Assembly (NCBI GenBank): GCA_965275905.1
Contig: CBDHYJ010000035.1
Location: 110,604-174,603, forward strand
From: CBDAQD01 sp965275905
Lineage (GTDB): Bacteria > Pseudomonadota > Alphaproteobacteria > Rhizobiales > JAJFHC01
Direction of reading: 5' to 3'
DNA: 64,000 nt
In this document: positions 46,001 to 52,926 of the stretch, piece by piece
Position numbering within the stretch: position 1 is the stretch's first letter
Layout of the letters: each line of letters begins with the position of its first letter
The notes under the pieces: model-generated
Databases searched by the model: none
The model's input: the letters and a program-made list of their open reading frames with translations, nothing else
What the model was told of the DNA's origin: nothing
Program-made: the position numbers and the translations under genes

Positions 46001-46194
46001 TCCCGCCGTCACCGCTGTTCTTCGCGATGGCGGTCGTGATCGCGGCCGGGTTGTCTGTCGGCACGTTGCTCACCCTCGTGGCCGTGCCGGTGCTCTATGC
46101 CATCTTCTTCCGGGTCCGCAAGCCGACGGGGGAGGCGGAAGCGGACTCCTCCGCCGCGCCCGTCCCGGCTGCGGCTCCAGCCCCGGCAGGATGA
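43072..46194 (+). CDS. RND-family efflux pump, inner-membrane transporter
   Basis: A 1040-residue RND transporter with 12 expected membrane segments and two large periplasmic loops. TM4 holds the proton-relay region as GLLVDNGIVIAEDITRRM; where AcrB has Asp-Asp this protein has Asp-Asn. TM11/12 include SLAGIIINNAIVLIDE. It exports drugs, metals or other small molecules with the adaptor encoded just upstream; the substrate cannot be read from the sequence. A strong terminator follows. Confidence 0.94.
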   Translation: MNLTGFAIGNHRFTALIVITLAVAGMMLFMNFPSRSDPNVTVREAVIVAYYPGMEPGRVENLITRKLERKIRQIPEIKTIKSDSKTGVAIVHAIVYDKFFDMKPIWQDLRNKMAQVRTELPQGTFGPLVDTDFGDVSVATIALTAEGFSFEQMRKVARDVTNEIYTVPGTRRVVMSGVQQERIFIETTNARLARYGLSPDTLLQTLQAQNIILPGGKVNVDGYEVVIQPTGNFDSVEDIGNTVVKLPGSEQVTYLRDLMEIRRAYESPPQEVALYNGRPAIMIAVSMQKKGTNVLEFGPLLKQKVAEIEGELPVGYAIDFATYQATYVEQSVSGVLNNVYETIAIVLVMIMLFLGWRTGLIVGSLVPLTMLITLVFMRLLDIEFQRVSLATMIIALGLLVDNGIVIAEDITRRMSEGVKRQAAALATGRQLAMPLLSSSLTTVLAFMPLMLASDSSGEYMRSMSLVILLSLMVSWGVAMCFTPLLCIWFMPEPKKTPEQAKAQFDKPLIRAYRKFIELMVRMKYLVAAAMIGTIAASFSLLATVPQQFFPESDRNQYLVYIDLPSGATTEATQKTMTRFTQWLGDRHENPKVTQSVAYVGYGGPRFFASLAPRDSASNIGFALVTVETGEDVSGMIAKTRRYFAGNHPEAYARVKKFFLGNTEPGLVEVRLRGREPDRVTELGREVEQAFRDIPGTIGLYQNWGNRVTNVIVEIDQARARRAQVTSREIANSLNAYFGGDAVSVYREADQTIPIVIRAKQAERTDMDRLRSIEVYSQALGTGVLLSDVAEFRAVNQYSKIARYNLKRAVTVEAKHSWMQAQDLLEAVQPALDRIEAKLPPGYVIEIGGEPHAAAKGQNALFEYVPHCLAAMILLLVWQFNSFAKPAIVFLSIPLSFLGAAVGLLATGSFLGFMATLGFLSLAGIIINNAIVLIDETQVQIDAGRHPFEAVVEASVSRLQPVMMTTATTILGLFTLMIPPSPLFFAMAVVIAAGLSVGTLLTLVAVPVLYAIFFRVRKPTGEAEADSSAAPVPAAAPAPAG

Positions 46195-46212
46195 GACACC
46201 CCCGACCGCGAC

Positions 46213-46248
46213 GGTCCCCGGGCTAACCGCCCGGGGACCCTTTGCGTT
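46213..46248 (+). terminator. Rho-independent terminator after the RND operon
   Basis: A perfect 11-bp stem, GGTCCCCGGGC (46213-46223) and GCCCGGGGACC (46229-46239), with a 5-base loop and a T-containing tail CTTTGCGTTT. It lies 18 bases after the pump stop codon. Confidence 0.85.
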
Positions 46249-46347
46249 TGGGTGACGATCATCCGCGCCAAGTTCCGGCAGGAAGGGTAGACTGACGTTC
46301 TGCGGCCGCCCTCGCGGGCCGCCATGAATGTTCGGAGAGGCCGGCGC

Positions 46348-47679
46348 ATGACAACCGACACCTTGAGCCCGCCCGCTCCGGCGCAGACCTCGATCCTGCC
46401 GATCCTGTCCGTCAACTTCGTCGGCACGCTCGGTTTCAGCATTGTGGTGCCGTTCATGGTGTTCCTGGTCGCGAAGTGGGGCGGCAATGCCATCGTCTAC
46501 GGCGCGCTGGCCGCGACCTATTCGGCCTTCCAGCTGATCGGCGCCCCGATCCTCGGCCGCTGGTCGGACCGTATCGGCCGCCGCCGGGTCCTGCTCCTGA
46601 GCCAGCTCGGCACGCTCGCCTCCTGGCTTGTCTTCCTGACCGCCTTCGTCCTGCCGGTCCATGCGCTGGCCGAGATCGACTCCGCGCTGCTCGGCCAGTT
46701 CACCGTGACCCTGCCGCTCATCGTCCTGTTCGTGGCCCGCGCCGCCGACGGTCTCACGGGCGGCAACGTCTCGGTCGCCAACGCCTACCTTGCCGACATC
46801 ACCAGCGACAGCGACCGGACCCGGAATTTCGGCCGTATGGCGATCTCGACCAATGTCGGCTTCGTCGCCGGCCCGGCGCTTGCCGGTCTCCTGGGGGCGA
46901 CCGTGTTCGGCGAGATCCTGCCCGTGATGACCGCACTCCTGATCTCCGTCGTTGCCAGCCTCCTGATCGCCTTCGGGCTGAAGGAGAGCCGGCCGGATGT
47001 TCTCGATGCCAAGCCGGGCATGCCCAATGCCTGCAAGGTGTTCGGTCAGGAGACCAAGGAATGCTACCGCCTGCGCGGCCGCGATGAGATCTCGACCGCC
47101 GACATCCTCCGCCTGCCGCACATGCCGGTGCTGCTCGCCGTCAACTTCCTGGTCATGCTGGGTTTCAGTTTCTTCTATATCGCTTTCCCGACCCATGCCG
47201 CGCTCGGCCTGAACTGGACCGTGACCGACACGGGGACCTACTTCGCGGTGCTTAGCCTATGGATGGTGATTGTCCAGGGACCGCTGCTCGCGCGGCTCTC
47301 GAAGGCGGTTCCGGAAGCCCTGCTGCTCACCGGCGGCAGTATCGTCCTGGCCCTGGGCTTCGGGCTCCTGCTCTGGGACGAGCTTGGCATGATCTATGCC
47401 GGTGCCGCCCTGATCGCGCTCGGCAACGGGCTGATGTGGCCGACCTTCATGGCCGTGCTGTCCAGGCGCGCGGGCAAGCACTACCAGGGCGCGGTGCAGG
47501 GTTTCGCCAGCAGCTCGGGCGCGGCCGCGAGCATCGTCGGCCTGATCGGCGGCGGCCTGCTCTATACGTGGGCCGGCCCGTGGGTCTTTGTCCATTCCGC
47601 GAGCATCATCGCCGTCGTGGCAGTCCTCGCGGCGGTCATCGGATCGCGTGCGGTGCCGGCGGCCGAAGAGGGGGCGTAG
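46348..47679 (+). CDS. MFS transporter
   Basis: A 443-residue major facilitator with 12 expected membrane helices. The motif-A loop GRWSDRIGRRRVLLLSQ lies between TM2 and TM3, identifying a proton-driven drug/solute antiporter type. A central cytoplasmic loop of about 50 residues (KECYRLRGRDEISTADIL) separates the halves. The ATG at 46348 has GGAGAGG before it and is preferred to the in-frame ATG at 46324. It is followed after five bases by the NicO-type gene. Substrate unknown. Confidence 0.92.
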   Translation: MTTDTLSPPAPAQTSILPILSVNFVGTLGFSIVVPFMVFLVAKWGGNAIVYGALAATYSAFQLIGAPILGRWSDRIGRRRVLLLSQLGTLASWLVFLTAFVLPVHALAEIDSALLGQFTVTLPLIVLFVARAADGLTGGNVSVANAYLADITSDSDRTRNFGRMAISTNVGFVAGPALAGLLGATVFGEILPVMTALLISVVASLLIAFGLKESRPDVLDAKPGMPNACKVFGQETKECYRLRGRDEISTADILRLPHMPVLLAVNFLVMLGFSFFYIAFPTHAALGLNWTVTDTGTYFAVLSLWMVIVQGPLLARLSKAVPEALLLTGGSIVLALGFGLLLWDELGMIYAGAALIALGNGLMWPTFMAVLSRRAGKHYQGAVQGFASSSGAAASIVGLIGGGLLYTWAGPWVFVHSASIIAVVAVLAAVIGSRAVPAAEEGA

Positions 47680-47684
47680 TGTGA

Positions 47685-48392
47685 ATGCTGCAATACCTGT
47701 TTGATCTGCAGCTCTGGGTCCGGGACGTTCTCGTCGCCCACATGGACAAGGCGGCCGGCGGCGACTGGCTCATGCTGGCCGCCATCCTGCCGCTCGGCAT
47801 CGCATTCGGGGCGCTGCACGCGCTGACACCGGGGCACAGCAAGACGGTGCTTGCCTCCTATCTGCTCGGCTCCGGCAAGGGCGCAACGAAGAGCTTAGGT
47901 ATAGCGGGTCTGCTGTCGGTCACCCATGTCGGCATGGCCGTGATCCTTGCCCTTGTCGGCATGGCGCTTGTCACCAAGACGCTTGTGGGCGCGGGCCGGG
48001 CACCGTCGCTCGAGGCCGTCAGCCGCGGCATTATCATCCTCATCGGGCTCTGGCTCTGCGTCCGTGCGGTCTGGCAGACGCGCGGCGTCAAGCACGAGGG
48101 CAACTGGTTCGGCGTCATCGCCGGGCTCATTCCCTGTCCGCTCACCCTGTTCGTGATGATCGCGTCCCTGCGCAAGGGAATCGTGGAAATCGGGCTGATG
48201 TGGTCGGTGGCCATGGCGGGCGGCGTGATGGTGACGCTCGGGATTACGGCGCTCCTGGCGGTGTTCGCGCGGCGGACCCTCCTGCGGCTGGTTGACGCCC
48301 ACGGCGATCGCGTGAACCGCATCTCCAGAGGCGTCGAGTTCGCGGCCGGACTGATCCTGGTCGTCGTGGCGGTCCGGGAATTGCCCGTTTAA
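47685..48392 (+). CDS. NicO/RcnA-like metal transporter
   Basis: A 235-residue membrane protein of the high-affinity nickel/cobalt (NicO) family. The signature FGALHALTPGHSKTVLASYL lies in the first helices, with further segments VTHVGMAVILALVGMALV, GIIILIGLWLCV, GLIPCPLTLFVM and GVEFAAGLILVVV. RcnA-like members export Ni or Co. It lacks the long His-rich loop of E. coli RcnA. It is five bases after the MFS gene, so probably co-transcribed. Nickel or cobalt is inferred from the family. Confidence 0.85.
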   Translation: MLQYLFDLQLWVRDVLVAHMDKAAGGDWLMLAAILPLGIAFGALHALTPGHSKTVLASYLLGSGKGATKSLGIAGLLSVTHVGMAVILALVGMALVTKTLVGAGRAPSLEAVSRGIIILIGLWLCVRAVWQTRGVKHEGNWFGVIAGLIPCPLTLFVMIASLRKGIVEIGLMWSVAMAGGVMVTLGITALLAVFARRTLLRLVDAHGDRVNRISRGVEFAAGLILVVVAVRELPV

Positions 48393-48417
48393 CCCGTCAA
48401 TGGACACTGTGTTTGTT

Positions 48418-48529
48418 GTCATTCTTGGCCGAGCCGTGAGGCGAGGCCGAGAATCCAATGGCATTTGCTGCAGTACATCGACGGGATAAGTGGATCCTCG
48501 GCCTCACGTCCGTTCGGCCAAGGATGACG
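48418..48529. repeat. Large intergenic inverted repeat
   Basis: An imperfect inverted repeat with arms of about 40 bp: the left arm runs from GTCATTCTTGGCCGAG to GAGGCCGAGAATCCA, the right arm from TGGATCCTCGGCCTCACG to CGGCCAAGGATGACG, separated by about 33 bases. It sits between convergent genes, so may act as a bidirectional terminator. It is distinct from the other repeat families here. Confidence 0.8.
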
Positions 48530-48554
48530 AAGGAGGAAGGATTGCGTTCCCCGA

Positions 48555-49052
48555 TTAGCCGCCTTCACACAGAAACGCACTGAGGTCGGTCGTCGGTGGT
48601 TCGAACGGGATCTGGTACATCATGTCGTCCACATAACCCCGGTGATAGGTCGCGTGCTGGACCACATGGAGAATGATCTCGCCTCGCGTCATTCGCCCGT
48701 CCGTGCCCGATACGAATTTGAACCGGACCGGTCTTTCGAGGTCTTCCGGTGTCTGGGCTTCCGCGAACTCCACCCACCACGCGTTCAGGGCACGGGCATT
48801 GTCCCTGAGCGCGTCGAGCGCGGGCGCCGTGTCTTCGGTCCGCCTGGAAAATCCGTGATCGCTTCCCTCCAGATGCGCGCGGAATATTTCGTCGACGATC
48901 TGGACATGGTGCAGCGTGCGCGCGATCGAACCGAAGGTGGTCGGTCGCTTCTTGATCAATTCCCGCTCCGGGACATCTGATGCCGCGGCATATGTCAGAT
49001 CGTCGGCCCAGGCCTTGTAGCGGGTCATCATCCGGACGAGTTCGCGCGACAT
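48555..49052 (-). CDS. DinB-family protein
   Basis: A 165-residue four-helix protein of the DinB/YfiT fold. The metal-binding His pattern is visible: ARTLHHVQIVDEIF and later HVVQHATYHRGYVDDMM. Members are often thiol S-transferases or metal-dependent hydrolases; the function here is unknown. The ATG shares a base with the stop of the upstream unknown gene (TGATG), so the two form an operon. Confidence 0.88.
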   Translation of the reverse strand: MSRELVRMMTRYKAWADDLTYAAASDVPERELIKKRPTTFGSIARTLHHVQIVDEIFRAHLEGSDHGFSRRTEDTAPALDALRDNARALNAWWVEFAEAQTPEDLERPVRFKFVSGTDGRMTRGEIILHVVQHATYHRGYVDDMMYQIPFEPPTTDLSAFLCEGG

Positions 49053-49591
49053 CAGTACTGTCCGGCCGCGAGCCTGTCCGCAAGGTAGGCTCCGGCATCG
49101 GGATCGGGGGCAAGCATGGTGCGCACCCAGGCCTGACGCTCGTGTTCCACGACGATGCCTTCCCAGACGCAGGCGTTGATGCGCCGCTCCTCCACGGGAC
49201 TGAAACGCCACGGCGGCTGACCCTCCGCGTGCCACCTGAGCGTGCAGAAGACGGAATCGAATGCCCACCAGTAGAACAGGAGCCAGATGCCGGCCTCTCC
49301 GTGGTGCAAGACGGCGAAGCCGAGCGAGTGGTGGTGGCCGAGATCCGCGACGGTGCCCGAGGTTGAGCCGACGCTTGCGCGCGCGGCATCGGTCAATGCC
49401 GGATCCGGCCGGGCCGCGGTGACGTCCGCGGAGATCCAGTAGGGCTTGACCGTGAAATCCCCGATCCGCCAGAGATCCAGCGGGGCAAACGTGCGCGGTT
49501 TGTACGGCAGGATGTGGTCCCGATTGGTGGTTCCGGCAAGTGCGCCGGCACTCGAATCCGATGACGAGCGGACGCCTTCCGTATCGGTCAT
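49052..49591 (-). CDS. Uncharacterised protein coupled to DinB-like gene
   Basis: A 179-residue protein not recognised. It starts MTDTEGVRSSSDSSAG, after AAGGAGA, and has an unusual aromatic-rich stretch (WLLFYWWAFDSVFCTLRWH) that does not look like a membrane helix in context. No signal peptide. It overlaps the DinB-like gene by one base, which suggests the two act together. The frame is open further upstream, but the SD and codon use support this start. Confidence 0.75.
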   Translation of the reverse strand: MTDTEGVRSSSDSSAGALAGTTNRDHILPYKPRTFAPLDLWRIGDFTVKPYWISADVTAARPDPALTDAARASVGSTSGTVADLGHHHSLGFAVLHHGEAGIWLLFYWWAFDSVFCTLRWHAEGQPPWRFSPVEERRINACVWEGIVVEHERQAWVRTMLAPDPDAGAYLADRLAAGQY

Positions 49592-49759
49592 CGACGCGTC
49601 TCCTTGTCTGACACTATCCGGAATGATCGTGCCGAGACTAGCATCGATGCCATTCGTCGTGCATCTCCGGTTCTGTTGTCCCCGGGCACAAACCGAGGGC
49701 CGTGCAAATTGCAGATGCTCGTGTCGGCGCTCGAGCCTGACAGGAAGGAAAATCACGTT

Positions 49760-49788
49760 TCCCGGAAGCCCGTCAGGGCTGTCCGGGA
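49760..49788 (-). terminator. Hairpin of a short repeat family, possible terminator
   Basis: A hairpin TCCCGGA plus AGCCC, a short loop, then GGGCT and TCCGGGA. Its reverse complement nearly equals the hairpin at 54736. It lies 84 bases after the dctP-like stop on the same strand and lacks a strong T-run. Confidence 0.5.
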
Positions 49789-49871
49789 TCGCTTAAAACA
49801 GGGGTCTGCGCTTCCGAAATCCCGGATTTGCGGCGCACCGTTTCTCGCCGCACCGCGTCCGGGAAACGGTG

Positions 49872-50972
49872 TTACCCGTTGCTATAGGAATACAGGAACC
49901 GGGCCGCTGTGAACGTGGTCTCGGACAGACTGGTCCATGCCACGGCTTCGGTGCGGTAATTCAGAACGTTGTCGAGAACCCTCCGGCTCAGGGGGTCGGT
50001 CGACGCCAGGTCGTTGACCACCTTGTCGGCGAGCGTCGAGAATCCGGCGAGCACGGACTCCGGGAACTGTTTCAGGATGACACCGTGCTTCTTCACGAGC
50101 GTCGTCAGCGATGCATTGTTTCGCGCGACGAACTCGCTCAGCACCAGCTGGTTGACCGCGACGTTGGCGGCTTCGACGACTGCCTTCATGTCGGCGGGCA
50201 GTTTTTCCCATTCCCGGATGTTGATGAAATTGTCGAGCGTCGTTCCCGGCTCGTGCCAGCCCGGGTAATAGTAGTACTTCGCCTTCTTGTAGATCCCGAA
50301 GGCCAGGTCGTTGTAGGGCCCGACCCATTCCGTCGCGTCGATCGAACCCTGTTCCATGGCGCCGAGGATCTCCGAGCCCGGCAGGTTCACAACCTCGCCG
50401 CCGGCTTCCTTGACCACTTCGCCGCCGAGGCCGGGAATGCGCATCCTCAGACCCCGATAATCGGCCAGGCTGTTGATTTCCTTGTTGAACCAGCCGCCCA
50501 TCTGGACGCCGGTATTACCGGAGATGAAGTACTTGCAGCCCATTTCCCTGTACATTTCGTCAGCGAGCTGCTGGCCGCCACCGAACTGGATCCAGCCGTT
50601 CTGTTCCTGCGCGGTCATGCCGTAGGGGTAGGCGGAAAGGAAGGCCAGCGCCGGCAATTTGTTGCGCCAGTAGTAGGGTGTGCCGTGGCCCATCTCCACG
50701 TCGCCGCCGATCACTGCGTCCATGGACTCGAACGGCTTCACCAACTGGCCGCCGCCGAACACCTTGACCTTGAGCTTGCCCTGGGTGCCGCGTTCGATGA
50801 ACTTCGCGAGCAGTTCCGCGCCCGTACCGAGGCCCGGAAAGTTCTTGGGCCAGGTCGTGACCATGCGCCATTCCCGCAAGCCCTGCGAGATTGCCGGTGT
50901 CGCAAGGCCTGCGGCCGCCGCGCCGGCAACCCCCGTTGCTGTTGCTTTTTTCAGGAATGATCGCCGTTTCAT
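49872..50972 (-). CDS. TRAP transporter solute-binding protein (DctP type)
   Basis: A 366-residue periplasmic binding protein. The N-terminus MKRRSFLKKATATGVAGAAA is a twin-arginine (Tat) signal. The mature part has WRMVTTWPKNFPGLGTGAE, GMTAQEQNGWIQFGGG and SIDATEWVGPYNDL, typical of DctP-like proteins that bind 2-oxo acids and related carboxylates (TakP is a close type). No membrane TRAP subunits lie next to it, so it must work with a permease encoded elsewhere. It diverges from the TAXI-type protein. Confidence 0.92.
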   Translation of the reverse strand: MKRRSFLKKATATGVAGAAAAGLATPAISQGLREWRMVTTWPKNFPGLGTGAELLAKFIERGTQGKLKVKVFGGGQLVKPFESMDAVIGGDVEMGHGTPYYWRNKLPALAFLSAYPYGMTAQEQNGWIQFGGGQQLADEMYREMGCKYFISGNTGVQMGGWFNKEINSLADYRGLRMRIPGLGGEVVKEAGGEVVNLPGSEILGAMEQGSIDATEWVGPYNDLAFGIYKKAKYYYYPGWHEPGTTLDNFINIREWEKLPADMKAVVEAANVAVNQLVLSEFVARNNASLTTLVKKHGVILKQFPESVLAGFSTLADKVVNDLASTDPLSRRVLDNVLNYRTEAVAWTSLSETTFTAARFLYSYSNG

Positions 50973-51169
50973 CACGCTCTATTACTCCGCTGACTATCTC
51001 CGCGCCGGATTTCGCCGGGCACCCCGCGGGACTGACCGCCTTGCAGCGCCGTTTGCGCCGCATTGTCGCTGGCTGGTTCAGATACCCCCGAAACTCTAGG
51101 TTTCTCTTTCATTTTTCGATGTTCGGCACGGGTCCGGATAAATGCGATTCAGCCGAATCGTGCCACAGA

Positions 51170-51186
51170 CAGAACATAATGTTCTG
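51170..51186. promoter_or_regulatory. Perfect 17-bp palindrome between divergent genes
   Basis: CAGAACAT A ATGTTCTG is a perfect inverted repeat (8+1+8) in the gap between the DctP-type gene and the TAXI-type gene, about 200 and 63 bases from their starts. It has the shape of a dimeric regulator operator; the regulator is unknown. Confidence 0.6.
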
Positions 51187-51248
51187 CACAATGAGCATCC
51201 AACACCCGAAATGTGGTGAGTTTTTGTTGAGAAGGGAGCGTAATCCCC

Positions 51249-52481
51249 GTGAACCGTGTTTTTCCGACTATTCTCGCTCTTCTGTTCGGCTTTTCTGCGG
51301 CATTCATTTGGCCCGGCACCCCGGCCCGGGCCCAGCAGGCGCAAGCTGATGACACGGAGAGACTTCGACAGGACATCAACGCCGGCACTGTGCGGATCCT
51401 CACCGCCGGCGTCGACAGCGCCCATCTGATCCATGAAGTTGCGATGACGCTCAACAAGACCGGCAGTATGAGGGTGCTGCCGATCCTTGGCGATGGCGGC
51501 GTTCAGAACGTCAACGATGTCCTGTATCTGCGCGGGATCGACATGGCGCTGGTGCGGTTCGATGTGCTCGATCTGCTGCGCGTGCAGGCGACTTACGGAA
51601 AGATCGAAAGGAAGGTCCGTTATGTCGCGAAGCTTTTTGACGAGGAAATCCATATCGTCACCCGGCGCAGCGTCCGCGACATTCGGCAGCTGGCCGGTCT
51701 GCGGGTGAATTTCGGCGATCCGGGCAGCGGCACGTTCGAGCGTGCCGACCGGATCTTCCGTGCATTCGGCGTGCAGGTGGTACCGGCATCCTTCGATCCG
51801 CCGCAGGCGCTGCGGAAAGTTGCAAGCGGAGAGATCGCCGCCACCGTCCATGTCAGCGCGAAGCCTTCGCCGCTGATCCGCCAGATCGCTCAGGCCGACG
51901 ATCTGCATCTTCTGCCGCTGCCGCCGGCCGGTGGTCTCGGCAACATCTATAAGACGTCGAAGCTGACCAGCGCCGAATATCCCAATCTCATAGGGGAGGG
52001 GGCGAGCGTCGACACGCTCTCGGTGGAAACCGTCCTCGTGGTCTACAACTGGGACAAGCCCAACGAGCGCGCCGAAAAGGTGGCGCGCTTCGTCGAGGCC
52101 TTTTTCGAGCAACTCGGAGACATCCAGCAGCCCTACCGGCATCCGAAATGGCAGCAGGTGGCGCTGTTGTCCGACGTGCCGGGGTGGCGCCGCCTGCAGG
52201 TCGCCCGCGACTGGGTGTCGGCACGCGTCGCGCGCCAGCGACGCGAGGATGAACAGGTGGTGTCGGCTGCGGCGGCACCATTGCGCCGTCAGTTCGAGAA
52301 GTTTCTGGATACGTTGAGCCAGCAGGCGAGGGCGCGGGAGGCGGCCGCGCGCGTCCAGCAGCGGCCGGCGCCGGCATCGGCGGTCCCCGAACGGCAACGG
52401 CAGGCACCGGGTGTCAACAACCAGCAGCTCCAGGAGCTGCTGACCGACTTCCTGCGCTGGCGCGAACGCCAGACGCAGTAA
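51249..52481 (+). CDS. TAXI-family TRAP solute-binding protein
   Basis: A 410-residue TAXI-family binding protein. A signal peptide (MNRVFPTILALLFGFSAAF, cleaved near ARAQQ) leads to the domain with GTVRILTAGVDSAHLI, DMALVRFDV and LAGLRVNFGDPGSGTFE. The C-terminal ~100 residues are Arg/Gln-rich and coiled, unlike the usual family end. The start is GTG at 51249, after GGGAG. No TRAP permease gene is adjacent. Confidence 0.87.
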   Translation: MNRVFPTILALLFGFSAAFIWPGTPARAQQAQADDTERLRQDINAGTVRILTAGVDSAHLIHEVAMTLNKTGSMRVLPILGDGGVQNVNDVLYLRGIDMALVRFDVLDLLRVQATYGKIERKVRYVAKLFDEEIHIVTRRSVRDIRQLAGLRVNFGDPGSGTFERADRIFRAFGVQVVPASFDPPQALRKVASGEIAATVHVSAKPSPLIRQIAQADDLHLLPLPPAGGLGNIYKTSKLTSAEYPNLIGEGASVDTLSVETVLVVYNWDKPNERAEKVARFVEAFFEQLGDIQQPYRHPKWQQVALLSDVPGWRRLQVARDWVSARVARQRREDEQVVSAAAAPLRRQFEKFLDTLSQQARAREAAARVQQRPAPASAVPERQRQAPGVNNQQLQELLTDFLRWRERQTQ

Positions 52482-52926
52482 CGGGGCCCGAACTCTGCAA
52501 AGCTGTCATCCTCGCCGGAGCAATTGCGACGGCGGGAACGACAGCCGAACGCCGTCCTCTTTGCGTTCTCTGATCGGGTTGATGGGAGATCGTTGGAAAA
52601 CAATAGGTCTTGCCGGGCGTGACCCGGCATCCGGCCCGGAACCGTGAGATCGCGTGCGACGCTGGACCCCGCATCAAGTGCGGGGTGACATGGGGTGGTG
52701 TGGCGCCATGCCCGTTAACTGTCATGCCGGGCTTGACCCGGCATCCAGCTTGAAATCGAAGCAGTGCGTGTGACGCTGGACCCCGCATCAGGTGCCGGGT
52801 GACATGGGGAGATGTGGCGCCATGCGCCTGAACTGTCTTTCCGGGCCTGATCCGAGGGTCTGAGGCCGGTCGCAAGATGCTCGTGTCGAGCACGAGCATG
52901 ACAAGCGTATGTAGTGCCGACGTATT
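52482..52926. other. Intergenic region filled by type 2 repeats
   Basis: 445 bases without a gene between convergent genes. Most of it is the tandem repeat at 52608-52900; the first 125 bases show nothing recognisable. Confidence 0.7.
52608..52900. repeat. Type 2 intergenic repeats in tandem (CATGCCGGG family)
   Basis: At least two copies and a fragment. Each has TGCCGGGCKTGACCCGGCAT (a hairpin), then about 35 variable bases, then GACGCTGGACCCCGCATCA, a short hairpin and GTGACATGGGG. Copies start near 52610 and 52721; a third, degenerate hairpin begins near 52836. This repeat type is frequent in alphaproteobacterial genomes. Confidence 0.85.

Noticed and set aside
44764..47196. Minus-strand frames opposite the RND pump and MFS gene
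   Set aside because: Compositions are Asp/Gly/Arg/Gln-biased as expected from antisense reading of high-GC membrane protein genes.
51170..51186. LexA box reading of the palindrome
   Set aside because: The halves GAAC and GTTC are five bases apart. Alphaproteobacterial LexA uses direct GTTC repeats seven bases apart and the Gram-positive box has four, so neither fits.
52608..52900. CRISPR array
   Set aside because: The copies are over 100 bp long with internal hairpins, only two to three in number, and without regular spacers; they fit intergenic palindromic repeats. No other CRISPR-like pattern was seen.
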